Positions 1 through 11,699 of a stretch of 64,000 nt of DNA are shown piece after piece. The position numbers and the translations under genes were made by a program. Within the stretch, counting starts at the first letter, position 1; each line of letters opens with the position of its first letter. Under the pieces are notes generated by a model. It was not told where the DNA came from, did no database searches, and saw nothing but the letters and a program-made list of their open reading frames with translations. This stretch comes from Neonectria sp. B-13 (Eukaryota; Ascomycota; Sordariomycetes; Hypocreales; Nectriaceae), in NCBI GenBank assembly GCA_002682825.1, contig NOKP01000018.1:561783-625782 (forward strand), given 5' to 3'.

Positions 1-166
1 GCTCCCTCTTCGGCTCCTTCTCCTCCCAGACTCGGCCTCGACGCCTCCCCCGCTTCCGCCACCGAGACCGCTCTCACCACCTCCGTCCCGGCCCCATCAC
101 GGCCGCCTAGCCACCTCCCCTCCTCCTCCAAGGCTCCAACCAAAAACACATCTCCACCATTCCGTC

Positions 167-1524
167 ATGGCCGCGCCCGCCAGTGTGAGGGTCTCCGGCC
201 CTCCGAACAGCAGCTTCCTCGTGGGCTATCCCGGCATCTCAGCCACATTGGTGCGTTGAATCTCCCGTTGTCATCCCCGTCGCCCTTGCGATTCCTAATC
301 ATGTGCCGCTCGCCCCCCCAGACCTTGTGCTGACATCGCCGACCTTTTAGCCGCGCATCGAAGGCAAAGTCGAGATCCGTCCCGGCCAAGGCTTCTCTAT
401 GCCTGTCCCAGTATCCCTCGTCCGAATATGTTTACAGCGCCGCGAGACCATACACCCCGATGCCGATAGCCTCACCAAGCGACACTTGGGTACTCCCCGC
501 CGAGAGACCACGGATGTCGTCGGCAAGGAACTCCTGCTCTTCCGCTGCGCATCCGGCAAGGAGGCAGAAAAGGTTATCGCCATGGACCTACCCTTCGTCC
601 TCTTCATCCCCTTCGGCCGCGGCGGCGAGGAAACAAACCGGCGAATCCCTCCAGCCTCACTACAACTCCCCAGCCGAACTGCCGAGACCTACTACGAGCT
701 CGTCGTCACCGTTCAGCAAGGCCACAGCAGCCAGTACAAATATAGTTTCCCCATGCCTTTACAGCGTTACGATACCCTCTCCACGTTTGGCATGTACAAC
801 AAGCCCGAATCTAAGCTCGTCACCAACGACAATGTTGTCCACCTGGGAATTAACCTCCCTCGATGGAGCTACGGCCCAAGCGATCCCATCACCGTCTACA
901 TCAAATTATCCCCCAACGCCGACTGGATGAGCAAAGCCAAGCGCGTGACTATCGACAAAATCACCCTCACTATCGAGGAAGAAATCACATTTAATCCCGA
1001 GGGGGACGAGCCGTCGAAAAAGGTCAATAAAATCGCAAAACAGGTGCAGGTTGTCAAAACCAAGATGCCCGAGGCTGGCTACGCCACCAACGTCGGCCTC
1101 TGCTTTCCCTCGAAGGATCTTCGAGATCCAGAAGGCATCATAAAACGGGGGAAGCCTCACTTTCCCCTCTACGAAGTCACCTCATTCACAACAACCTCCA
1201 CCCTCTACAAGATCGAGTTCTACCTCAACATCAAGGTACGATGACCCCTCCTTTCCCTCGTGACTCGCTGACAATTCCCAGGTCCAACTAAGCGGTGCTA
1301 GAGACGTCAACCTCCGCCAACCCATTGTGATTTGCCCCCTCGATCAACAAGGCTGCAAGGAGGAAATGGACGCCATCGAACAATCCGCGAAAGACGCCTC
1401 ACACGTTGATCCCGGCAACCCCATGCTACCAGCACACACCATTATTCTCGCTAACGACCGCGACTCATTACGCGCCCTCGGCCTCTGCATGGTGGGTGGT
1501 CAAAAGAAGCCATTTATTGAATGA
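167..1524 (+). CDS. Arrestin-fold (alpha-arrestin-like) protein, three exons
   Basis: Spliced model 167-250, 351-1235, 1282-1524 gives 403 aa; introns 251-350 and 1236-1281 keep frame exactly. The N-terminus reads LVGYPGISATL-PRIEGKVEIRPG, followed by SLVRICLQRRE, which is the style of the arrestin N-terminal beta-sandwich. A second sandwich follows around residues 190-380, ending in KKPFIE. Family knowledge: fungal arrestin-like proteins are adaptors that link membrane proteins to ubiquitin ligases and endocytosis; no PPxY motif was seen here, so the Rsp5-adaptor role is only inferred. The chosen start is the first in-frame ATG, but this frame is open and Pro/Leu-rich back to base 1, so the true start may lie outside the window. 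Confidence is high for the fold and moderate for the start. Confidence 0.8.
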
Positions 1525-3281
1525 CGAGGGACGATATCCGAGGACAGTTATGAGACTAGCTTCCGATACCACACGCAAATCCCTCCACGATCAGCGGACA
1601 TACGCTAACGAGGATGTATACCACATCTCGGCGCACCGCTTCGGGAGAGATCCTCCCACACTGAATGCAGTGTCTGGGTGCGACAACCTCCGCAGGTCGG
1701 GACGAAGGCGGCGGAACAGCGGAATTTGGAGAAGCAGTTGTTCGGGTTCGCCCGCTTGAAGAGGGATACCCAAACACGAGGCGTTTGATGCATTTAGGGG
1801 CTTGGCCAGGGATGGAATTATCCCACAGGCATGATTCATGGAGTTCCGGAGGCCCGGGGAGACCTGGCACAGGCAGTGGGCAAGTGCGCACAGGGGGTGT
1901 ACGGACCCTTGGGAAATGGTCACAGGAAGTGGCCAGTATATGAATTGGAAATGTGTTCAAATGGCTTTGAGAAGATGAGGTCGGGGCTGAGCAGAAGCTA
2001 CACGAGGAGACGATTTATGCTACAAACTTGGACATCCGCACAACACAATCTACGCAGTAGGTTTGGTGGTTGATTGAGGAACGGAATCGTCCTCTTACTT
2101 ATGGACAAGGTCTGTAGGATCTATAGGACAGCAGTAAGAATAGACAAAGTTTCAAGATCAGCTGTTGGTAGTTTTGTGTCCGTGTACTTGGTTGTGTTTG
2201 CAGCTCTAGCCCAAGCGAACGTCACTATAATATGTGCGTAGGTCTTGAAGCTGGCGCAGGTTGGGCAACGCCAAGACTTGGAGTGTGGAGGAGGGAGAAC
2301 GGCCCCTGAGTCGAATGAGTACTATGGCGACGGGCCGGAATGCGGCGTGGAAGCACATGCCGGAATGCCAACGGCGCCGACAACGGGCGGGGGAACTGCA
2401 ACTGTGGGGACAGCCGGAGCGGCGTTGGACTTGGCATCTACGGAATATGACCATAAGCAAAAGCCAAGACTTTTAGGAGAATAAAAAGAAGGGTTGCGCC
2501 AATAGCAAGGGTTCATGAATATTGGGGGGCCTTCAGATGCTTATGGATTTATCAAGCCATTTTTGGCAACATTTAGACTAATATGTTGGCGTCAGTCGTG
2601 GCGCTCTCCGCATCAACCCAACGCAGAGGAGAAGGATGCCGTCATTGGTTTTCTCAGACACACAGCAACTAGTCGAAACTCTTTAATTCTTAAGTTTAAA
2701 ATGGCTTTGCTAGTTGATGAGCAGGTTAGGTATGAATACTTAAATGCAACGGGCCATTCGGAGGTTCATTTGATATATCTGCCAAGGCTTGGTCGGGAAG
2801 GCGACCTACTTTGTCGTCACTCGTGGCGTATCTCTCCCTTTATAATACCATGCCCCCCAAAAGATAATCAAGACGTGATAATAACAATAACAATAAAACG
2901 CTCAATGAATTTAGAATCATCACAAGTATTATCAGACTTAGTAACTAAGCTAACTCGAACCAATCGCCCAGGCTTCAAGGCGATGATCTGACCACCATCA
3001 TTCCTTTCATAATCCGCATTGACCAAGAGTGAGCATCACAAATTATCTCCGGAGAGAAGTTTTCTTTTGATTGCTCGTTCCTTGAGCATGGTATCTTTCC
3101 AATCGTAAGTCGTACCTTCGACAAGGCGTCGAAGCATCATCATGTCGAATCTTCAGGTGTATCCGATGAAACCACATGGCGGCACATTTCGGAATTGAAG
3201 TCGTTTTGACTCGGCGTTTGTCCATCTTCAACTAGAAGCCGTAGGCCTGCGGTTGGACTAATGAACGCCTCTTTAGTATCC
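1525..3281. other. Gene-free interval after the arrestin gene
   Basis: No convincing gene. Several short overlapping frames lie between 1556 and 2500 on both strands, and a 158-codon frame sits at 2515-2991 on the plus strand. None shows domain-like composition, conserved motifs or splice structure. From about 2500 the sequence becomes AT-richer, as expected for convergent 3' flanks, since the next gene points towards it from the minus strand. Confidence 0.5.
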
Positions 3282-3737
3282 TTAGTGATATCCCCCTCGT
3301 CCTCGGTCGCTCTCAGTATAGACGTATGATGGCGATGCACGGCGACGGCTCCGTGACCTTGAATCTCGGATGACGACCTGAGGCGGCATGGACACGCCGG
3401 ATGTGCGACGGGTACTGCGAGAGCGATGGCGGCGCCGAGGAGGGGTCTCGCTGTACCATTTCTCTCGATCGGAAGAGGGCGCGCCCAAGTTGAAGCATGA
3501 CCGAACGATCCAAAGAACCAACAAGGTCCCCGCAATGGTTCCAATGACAATCCCAGCAATAGCACCGCCGCTGAGCCCGTGCGAGCATCCGTCGTCAGAG
3601 TCTGCGACAACGGTCACTGTAGCGACCGGCGCGTCTTGTCGTGGGACTAGGGCTGGCGGGTTGAGGGTTGAAGTTGCCAATGTTCGGGCAACGAATTTGG
3701 CCATGTCCTGGCCGGAAGACGACAGAAGAGGAGCCAT
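3282..3737 (-). CDS. Small single-span membrane protein, Arg/Ser-rich tail
   Basis: An uninterrupted 151-codon frame. Residues about 1-55 are a short outer or luminal segment with no clear cleavable signal peptide. Residues about 57-82 form a glycine-zipper-like membrane segment (GGAIAGIVIGTIAGTLLVLW) followed by CFN. The tail from about residue 88 is strongly basic and Arg/Ser-rich (RRRHRSRSTRR and similar blocks) and ends near DRGRGGYH. This layout of short ectodomain, GxxxG-type helix and basic, probably phosphorylated tail is common among uncharacterised ascomycete plasma-membrane proteins. No catalytic motif is visible and the function is unknown. The opposite-strand frame at 3388-3753 is a shadow. 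Confidence 0.65.
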   Translation of the reverse strand: MAPLLSSSGQDMAKFVARTLATSTLNPPALVPRQDAPVATVTVVADSDDGCSHGLSGGAIAGIVIGTIAGTLLVLWIVRSCFNLGAPSSDREKWYSETPPRRRHRSRSTRRTSGVSMPPQVVIRDSRSRSRRRASPSYVYTESDRGRGGYH

Positions 3738-6048
3738 TGTTGCCGCAGGTTGAGAGTTGAGGTACTAGACTTGTTCACAGCTTTGGCCAACAGGAAGAAA
3801 GAATTGATGTGAGAGAGGGATGACTTTCAAAGACCCAAGGTGGTGCCAAGTCGGAGGAGACACTTGATTTATGAATACTTGACTGGCCCATGGAGCAATC
3901 CCTGAAAGTTGGGTAGACTCAACGTCATTGCGGTATCAACCCCGTTGCGTGAACCATGATCCAATCATGGCTGCGATCCCGGGCATTTTCGTGTCGTTAC
4001 AGAAGATCGCAAATAATCCTGGCAGGATGCAGGCCCATGTCTCGGCTATGCGAATAGGCTTGTGTAGATCTTGATTGACGGCAGTGGTTGAATCACCGAG
4101 CTAAGGCAACTTGGGATTAACACCGACTATCAATTGACTCCTGGGGGCCGTTTGTTGGTGCTGCAACTCTATGACGTCGACAAGACCACCAAAAGCTGCC
4201 GGTCTTGTTTGCGTCGTATGCCCGCAAAAGTAACTTAACGCCTCGGTGAATTGACTGACTCGGGGGAGTGGTGTTCCTCGGGAGTTATCCTGGACGCCAT
4301 CGAAATACCGGTGCCTTGTGAAATCATACGACGCCCAATCGCATTGAGCGAGTGAGAATCTCCCCGCAACTCCGAGGTAACATGTGTGTGCACGAAATAC
4401 AGCACACTAGTTCTCCCTCGTGGCTAGCGGTCTGTCGGAAACAAGTTTATGATATGCGCGAAAGAGGAGTGCGTAGGCACCATGGCATCACTCACTGTCC
4501 TTCGCTCACTTCTTCTAGACAAGAGCTAGACTAGCATGATAAATGATGTGTCAAGCTCAGTGACTGCCCGTGACTTGCGAGGGAAGAGTCCAGCTCTTGA
4601 TGGTATTAGGGAGAATTCGCTGTCATTGATATGGTGCAAATTGTTGATGTGCTTTTGCTTCGTCTTTTTGCTCGTAAATGAGGACGAGGTCGAGGATAGA
4701 GCACTCCATGCTTCGCCCACCATTTCCATACATGCGTAGAATATGCATTCACCTCATCATGCCTAAGTATCTTGCTGTTCCAATTAAAACACTTGCGACT
4801 TTCTCCATACCTAAAATCACAGATCCAAGATGAATGCTCTTGATGGTACGCGTGGATAGCGTCAATGCCGGACTTTGGTAGGCGCGCTCGCAAGCATAAC
4901 GTGGACTGGTAGGCCAGTAGGCATCCCCTAGGAATAAGACGAGACGAATGCTTCTTGAATCCAGTTAACACAAGGAGCTTCGGCGATCGAAATGGCGAGT
5001 TTTAGCATTTTTCGACGCAGCTCGTATCTCTGTCAGCGCTTACACGCCAGCTATGGACCCAGGGACAATCCGTTTACCCACGTCCCTCCCCGTGGTTTTA
5101 AAAACACTCTGCGAACATGTGACACGCATTCCATTCCTATTCTCTTCGAGCAGTTATGCTGTCATTCACAGGGTTCATACACAGTCTTCAAGCCCAAGGT
5201 CCTCTGGCTTCGGACAATAGGTCAACGACAACATCCTCATCTCCTCCGGCAGAATTTTCTTCGGTAACATAAAAGAATATGTGATTACCCCATTTTCAGT
5301 AAGTAATGGTTAAACCCTCTGGTTCAACACTAGACAATGATGAAGCCTAGTCCTAGCTTTTTGGTACAACCGGGTCAGGCTGGCAATCGTTCTTCGATCT
5401 CCCCCGCATAACGTCCAAACCTTAAGAACGGTATAGATGCGGATAATTGGGCGAGGCTTTCAACTGTAGATCCTCGGGAAAAAGTACTAGAAAAGAGTTC
5501 AGTATAAATTACACACATTTATAGTTATGCGTGTAGTCATTCTTTTATTCAATTTCACCGAGCCCCGCAAAATGTTAGAGAAGACTGTAGGGTAGCAGCA
5601 GGACTACTAGTTTCACATCAATACTGGCTGCCTCATCTTTTGTGCAAGCAGAGAGTTTCATAGTTCCTTTTGGCTCAGGTTGGACGTTCATATTGTATGA
5701 ACCGAATGTAACATAACTCCTGCCCTTAAATGATTGCGTTGGATCATCTTTATAGTTTTCAGGTCGTTGAGGTTGAGATGGAGAGAAACTGACGGTCTTC
5801 ACCTCTTGGAGGAAAAGAAAAAAACCACATCAACTACCTAGTAGGTATGTATGTAGTAGTAGACTGGAGTTATCGTGGTCACTGCACATCAACTTAACTA
5901 TTAACTCACTGTTACGTTCAAGCACATTCATCAAAAAGTCCTGAATCAGCACAACTACGATCTCATACGTCACTAGATTCAACCCGATTGTTGGTTGGTT
6001 GGACACACTCACATGGTAAGCAAAAAGATAGAAATGGACAAAAAGATT
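3738..6048. other. Gene-free interval between membrane-protein gene and tRNA
   Basis: Holds only short frames (at most about 120 codons) with no coherent composition or splice partners. The first few hundred bases are the promoter side of the minus-strand membrane-protein gene. From about 5250 to 6040 the sequence is AT-rich with poly-A/T runs. No RNA gene other than the flanking tRNA was recognised. Confidence 0.5.
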
Positions 6049-6147
6049 TGATGACTGCAAGGTTCGAACTTGCGCGGTTTCCCACTGCGGGTCTGGTTTC
6101 TGATTGAGAACCTAAACACAGCGCCTTAACCACTCGGCCAAGTCACC
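6049..6147 (-). tRNA. tRNA-Leu(UAG) with an intron
   Basis: The reverse complement folds as a type II tRNA. The acceptor stem is GGTGACT pairing with AGTCATC (one G-U) and the discriminator is A. The D arm contains GCCGAGTGGTTAAGGC. The anticodon stem CTGTG pairs with CGCAG across an intron, and the loop TTTAGG carries anticodon TAG. A short variable arm is followed by T stem GCAAG/CTTGC around TTCGAAC. About 20 nt lie between position 37 and position 38, the canonical place for a nuclear pre-tRNA intron removed by the Sen2/34/15/54 endonuclease. Internal A and B boxes are present (GTGGTTAAGGC region and GTTCGAACC). Yeast tRNA-Leu(UAG) also carries an intron at this site. Exact intron ends were placed by hand. 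Confidence 0.9.
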
Positions 6148-6352
6148 TCTTGATTGGTAACAGTGGTCAAAGAATAGACTAAGTGTATCGCGGTGGGGCT
6201 ATCGTGTCGTGGTGGGGTTGCAAGGCTTCAGAAGTTCAGCCTCGCATCCGTTTTGCCTTTACCATCACTCCAACCCGTTTCCTACAGAACACCACCAAGC
6301 ACGGCATGGTTTCCTGAGCTTCCTCGCCTGTAGCCTGCTCCAACCTCCGATT

Positions 6353-6362
6353 ATATATAAAA
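6353..6362 (+). promoter_or_regulatory. TATA-like element just upstream of SEN54
   Basis: TATATAAAA-type sequence whose 3' end is only 24 bp before the SEN54 start codon. A classical TATA box this close would put transcription initiation at or inside the start codon. Either it is not the functional element, or the 5' leader is extremely short. Confidence 0.3.
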
Positions 6363-6386
6363 ACCCCCGCCTGCGACGTCTCGAGC

Positions 6387-7772
6387 ATGGCTTTCGATGA
6401 CGACGAGAACCCCAATGCGGTGGGCGCATTCCCCGCGACAAACGCACAAGGTGTTCCAGTCACCGAGGATGCCGATGAAGATTCGCCCGACTACAAGCTG
6501 TTTTTGTCCATGTTTGACAAAGCTGGAGTGTCAAGCAAGGCGATCCGCAAGGGCGAAAAAGATTTCGAGTCACACGGGACTCGGGCGCAGGACAACTTGC
6601 TGGAGGCGAGCCGCAATGTCATGGACAATGTGCTGAGCTACACGAGGATACACCGCGAAGAGGCTTGGGTACGAGGCTGGTGTTTCCCCGACTGGTGGGA
6701 AGATCTCGAATGGGCCGGGGAGTACAAAGAACTGTTCCTCCGCGACAGAGTTGTTCTGATGGAGCATGAGCGAGGAAACTGGCAAAAAGACATCGGGCGA
6801 GCACTGCCTGCTAAGCTCGACCGTGCTGGTGCCGGGCGTCTTTGGTTACTGCCAGAGGAGGCTATCTATCTGGTCGAGCGGGGGACTGTCGATCTGTGGT
6901 GGCCTAATCGACAACTGGAGGAACTATTTCCCAAGGCTGACGCTTCGAGTGAGGCCAAACTCGACTTAGGACCGGACGATTACGACGCTGGACTGCCGCT
7001 GAGTCTCGAGGCTGCCTATTCTCTTTTCGTCGGCTACGATGGGGAGAGGGGCAAGATCACGCTACCCAAGTACCACGTCTTCGCGCATCTGAAGCGAGCA
7101 GGTCTTCATGTTCTACGCGCACCTCCAGAGCCCCAATCAACGCCACCGATACCCCCTACCAAGACGTTGTGGCAGTGGCTGTTCTCCTTCATTAGCCAAG
7201 ACGCGCGGCCAAGGCAGCAACCATTCGGACCCCTTGTCCAGCCAGGACTCTATCGCGCCTACCGACCCATCTATCAACAGCTTGCGGTTCTCCCCCGCCA
7301 CAAACCGCTGCCTACGCCGACTGAAGTACATATTCCAGAAGAGCCGTGGCAAATCTTCTATCACGTGTGGAAGACTGGCGGTGTTCCCTTTTCCAAGAAG
7401 AGCCCCCCACCACCCGACTTCCGCATTGCCGTTGTTGATGCGGGTGACTCATGCGTGCCGTCGCTTCAGCAGATCGAGGCGCTGCTTGAGTCAACACCTC
7501 ACGACCCCCCTAATGAGGCGTGGAAAGGGCCGGGCCGCATGTACCAACGCCTGAAGCACGGCCACCGAAACGTGCTTGTGGCAATTGTGGACCGCGGACT
7601 CGTCAACTTCATGAGGTTTGGAGAAGGCGCCTTTGGAGAAGAGAGGCTGTTTGAGCGGTTTGATAACAAGGGCGGCCCTAGGGGAGGCAAGAAAGGTGGT
7701 CGTGGAGGTGGACGAGGACGAGGTCGAGGCCGGGGTAGGGGTGGGCGAGGCGGTAGAGGGCGAGGTGGATAA
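6387..7772 (+). CDS. SEN54: tRNA-splicing endonuclease subunit Sen54
   Basis: Intronless, 461 aa. Sen54 is the structural, non-catalytic subunit that pairs with Sen2 in the heterotetramer that excises pre-tRNA introns. Residues about 85-170 match the Sen54 N-terminal domain: EEAWVRGWCFPDWWEDLEW-like start, then RDRVVLMEHERGNW, and GRLWLLPEEAIYLVERGTVDL, a hallmark block of tRNA endonuclease subunits. A C-terminal endonuclease-like fold follows (ALLESTPHDPPNEAWKGPGR, then HRNVLVAIVDRGLVNFMRFG) without the catalytic Tyr/His/Lys triad, as expected for Sen54. Length is close to yeast Sen54 (467 aa, from memory). The last 30 or so residues form an unusual Gly/Arg (RGG) tail. The gene lies 240 bp from an intron-containing tRNA transcribed the other way, so the two share an upstream region. 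Confidence 0.9.
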   Translation: MAFDDDENPNAVGAFPATNAQGVPVTEDADEDSPDYKLFLSMFDKAGVSSKAIRKGEKDFESHGTRAQDNLLEASRNVMDNVLSYTRIHREEAWVRGWCFPDWWEDLEWAGEYKELFLRDRVVLMEHERGNWQKDIGRALPAKLDRAGAGRLWLLPEEAIYLVERGTVDLWWPNRQLEELFPKADASSEAKLDLGPDDYDAGLPLSLEAAYSLFVGYDGERGKITLPKYHVFAHLKRAGLHVLRAPPEPQSTPPIPPTKTLWQWLFSFISQDARPRQQPFGPLVQPGLYRAYRPIYQQLAVLPRHKPLPTPTEVHIPEEPWQIFYHVWKTGGVPFSKKSPPPPDFRIAVVDAGDSCVPSLQQIEALLESTPHDPPNEAWKGPGRMYQRLKHGHRNVLVAIVDRGLVNFMRFGEGAFGEERLFERFDNKGGPRGGKKGGRGGGRGRGRGRGRGGRGGRGRGG

Positions 7773-9305
7773 TGTATCAAATAGAAAAGAAAATTACATG
7801 AGGAATATAGACATGACTTACGATGATCTACAGTACGAATGGGAGAGTCATGCAACCTGGGCTGACGTGTTCGAGTTGCAAGCCATGAACATTGTCGTTG
7901 TTGGCTCTTAATCCTTCGACCGTCGCAACCAACAAGTGGGTGCACCATTTGTTTCGCATAATCCACTGACTCCTGAATCAGAAGCGGTTCGATTTGCTGG
8001 TACCAACTGCCAAGCGACTTTCGGAAAACATCGATACCCAACGTCCAACATGCAGGATTCCGATCCATGCCAGAGCTCACTCGGCACCAGAGCTGAAAGG
8101 ACAACTGGCCTTGTGAAAGATGCGAAAACACCAAGAGACGGTTCAAGGTTACAGTATGCATGCATGCATGCCATTTGTGTTTCGCTCGCAGCATGCCTAG
8201 ATCCAAGACCTACTTTTCACGCGCATGAGCAGTGCATAATAGCCAACACAGGAGGACCGAGTCCAGCCACTTGCAACTAGGTGCTACCCGACACGCGTTT
8301 CACGAGCTTCTACTTGGTGCGTCGGGTTGCTAGTCATTTCTGAGGTGTCAGCTTCGGCGACACAAGGCTGCGAAGGGACGAGACATGGCGAAAACTCTAC
8401 ATGTTCCAGCGACCGGAGACCTCTATGGTTGTACGATGGGCGGTGTTGTTGATAGACTCTTTTCATGAGAAGTAACACAGGGAACATTTCCGATACATTG
8501 GCCAGAGCGCGGGGGTTACGGATTGGGGGGCGGGATTCTTTTCATGAGGGAATTAATTCGACGCGCTCGGGGCGCCTTTCCGGAAAACCTTGAGAGAGAC
8601 AAGGCAACGGAGGGCAAATGCAGGTTCACCGGGGGGGATTGGCACGAGATACTTCGTACAGTAGCGGGTTGTCTCAACAAAGACGGGAAGAGCGGCGGGC
8701 AACTGGTCGAATACGACACACATTCGGCGAGTGGCGCGCTGAGCTGGGGGGCCATTTGCTGAACTTCCTACTACGTTGTAGTATTCGTACCTTCTCACAG
8801 TGCTAACAGCGAGCTGAAAAATGTTTGCTGCTGTTTTGGCCGGTTCTGAACCAAAACTTGCAGGGGGGCGTTAAATGGTTCCTTTTAGGATGGGAAGGGT
8901 TTGGACTCGGGCGGACTCAAGTATTCGACTTGGACGGGGCTAAGACGACGGGGAAGCCACCGCGGGCAAGGGCAACCAACCCACCAACCAGCACAAGCTA
9001 GCCAACAGAGACGAGGAGACGAACAAGAGACGGTGTATTCGCTACATTTGTACCAGAAACAAGTTACAATTTCACCAGGCGGTGGGCGGGGATCCCAAGA
9101 GGCGATGGGCCGATACGGGACCCGCTGAAGTCGCGACTTGGAAACTCGACATCTGATCCTGAGACCTAGCGCGAATGGTGCTTAATTGCGGCGTCGAGTC
9201 ATGACACACGGTTGCTCTTGGGCTGGGTCTTGGTTTAAATAAGGGCTTTTTGTTGTCTGTTTGTTTGCTTGTGTGAAATGTGAGGTGGGGCGTAGTAAGA
9301 CAAAT

Positions 9306-9393
9306 AAGAGAGAGAGAGAGAGAGAGTGAGTGAGAGAGAGAGAATGAGAAAGAGAATGAGAGAGAATGAGAGAGGGAACGAGAGAACGAGAGA
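9306..9393 (+). repeat. GA-rich microsatellite
   Basis: An uninterrupted (AG)n run of roughly 22 bases followed by degenerate GAGT/GAATGAGA units to about 9393. The reverse strand reads as a CT tract. No coding frame is supported across it. Confidence 0.85.
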
Positions 9394-11699
9394 TGCCTGA
9401 AGCGAGCGACACCGTGTCATTATGGTGCTGCGGCAAGTCGGGTAATAAAGGCCCTTTGATTGATTATTTGAGTTTCGCAACCTGGCACAGCAATGTGCAA
9501 TGCTGGGGTTCTGCAGTCTGACAGGATGGATTGTGTACAGTACTTCGCACATCTACTACTGTGCGTAAGCACTTGCATCAGTCTCTTCATCAGGATTCCA
9601 AATGGATGGCCGGATACGGGATGGGACACTTTCGTGCGAAACAATTGGGCATTCGGTTTTGCTGGATGCGGCGCAGAAACGACGTGGAGCCATTTTCTCC
9701 AGGCGATCTCGCACCCTTGCCACCAGTCATTACACGGGCAAAGCAGAGAGCCCAGATATGCCTCCCTTTTCAGGACTGTCCGTTCTCTAAGGGTATCACC
9801 AGAAACCACGGCTGACGGCCTCGGCAGTTTGCGCCTTGATTCATGCTCGGAACAATGGGGTTCGGGCTGTCCAGTATCCGTAACGTGTCAAGACATCCGT
9901 GGGCATTGACGGAACGGTCCAGGATAACCCTCCATCGTGAACCAAAGATAGATCGCGATCACTTATTATTACTCTAACCTGCGCGCTCCGTGTAGTTTTC
10001 TTCCCTCTGGCGTCGGGTAATCCAGGGGGTGTGCGCGTGCACGTTACGGGTGACTTGCTTGGCACCGCATTTCAGGTCGAGAGGGGCCCTTTTTTTCTTT
10101 TCTTTGCCGCGTCGAGATGATGGGCACAGGCTTTTCCACGCAAAAGGGTGTGTGCGTTGGCAACGTGTGGTGGGCGTGTCTGTAAGGCCGGGATTTTGGG
10201 AGGTGTTGCGAGATTGCCATGACATTGGCCGCGCCTCGTTTTTCTGGGCTTACCGGAGTGTTCTTGTTGATTGGCGTCACGGAGGGCGGCCATGTCATCA
10301 TCATGTATCAATCAGCACATGCTGGCGCTCTTGGACTGTTGCCAGTTGGACAGTTCAGTTGCCGTCGCTGATTGTTTCTCGACCCCGACTGATCCTGATC
10401 CGGATCCTGACCTTTCCAGTTCAGGGTCGCACAAGGGTAGGGTACGGGCCACTGTGCGAGGGAACGGTGCGAGGGTACTGTGCGCCGAGGTTGGATGGAA
10501 CATTTCGTCTCGCGTTTTACAAACTGTTCTGCTTCTGCTTCTGCTGAACGAGACGGAACGAACCTGCTTTTCGAGAAGCGATACGATTTTGCGGGGACAG
10601 GGCCCAAAGGGGGACGGGCCCGTTCCCTATGGAAGGCAGGTCGTGTCATCATTTTCGCCGTCAACCCAGTCATCGCTTGGCGCAGGCACTCACGTAATAA
10701 GAGAGGGTACTAGGGGGTGGTGCGTTGGAACTTGGGTTCAAGTCGCGCAGTTCAGCCAGGCGCCTAGTAGAAATCCCCGGGCTGAGAAGGGTTCTCCAAG
10801 GTTGAGGAAAAGCCGGCGCCTTTCAACCCTCAAGGTCGAACCTGGCGACAAAGGTGTCTTGGGTTGGGGAATTCGAGAACTGTCCGGACGGAAAAGAGGG
10901 AGGCAGAAGACAGAGTTCAGGGACATTCATATGGATGGCTTTTAGAGTTGAGTCGACCCATCGCGTGTGTCGGCGACACCTTATCTCAAGCAACCATGAC
11001 AGGGGGGGTGGAAAGGATTGACAAGCGCCTCCAATGTTCCGTGCGCGCCATGTTTCCCTTACGTGTTGTGATTGATTGATTCATGAACTGACCGACTGAA
11101 TGACTGAATGATTGAATGATACTTGGCGGAAGAGTTACTTAATCGAGCCCTGCTGGAAACCCATACAGAATGCCAAGAGATACAAAGCTCAACACAACCA
11201 AGAGAGATGCGTCAATAACTTATGTCAATGGCGATGCACGGCTGGATAAATGCGTATCTCTCTCCAAGGTACCTTACCAACCTTCCCAACCTTCCCAACC
11301 ATGCCTTACGGTCCTTGCTAACCTAGGTACCTACCTCACGTTGCTTGAGCTGTCCTGTGGTGTGTGTGCGCGTGTGAGTGGTGGACGTAATGATGAATCA
11401 GAAAAAAAGAGTGGCCCTGCCCATTTTCCTTTCACCTCTCACCTTGCGAGGTACCGGGGTACAAAAAAAGTTGTTCAGGCAAGGCAAGGTTGACTTGCGC
11501 AAAGCAAGCCAATTGTTATTAATCACCCTGCCTTAGTCACAGCACTGCACAGCTGTACTTCGCACTGGTTATGTACGGATACCTTACTGTCCGTACGTAG
11601 AAAGGTAGCGGCACATTGGGGAGGTTGCGGGAGCCAATCCCACAGTCGCAGCCAGTCAACAGTGCGGCACTCAACTGATCACTGGCACTGATCTAATGT

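Noticed and set aside
2515..2991. 158-codon plus-strand frame
   Set aside because: Low-information AT-rich sequence in a convergent 3' flank; no similarity recognised.
7499..8206. 235-codon minus-strand frame
   Set aside because: Mostly antisense to SEN54; its Pro/Arg-rich part is the complement of the RGG tail.
10271..10945. 224-codon plus-strand frame
   Set aside because: Composition shifts along its length, overlaps frames in other registers of similar size, no motif, no splice partners.
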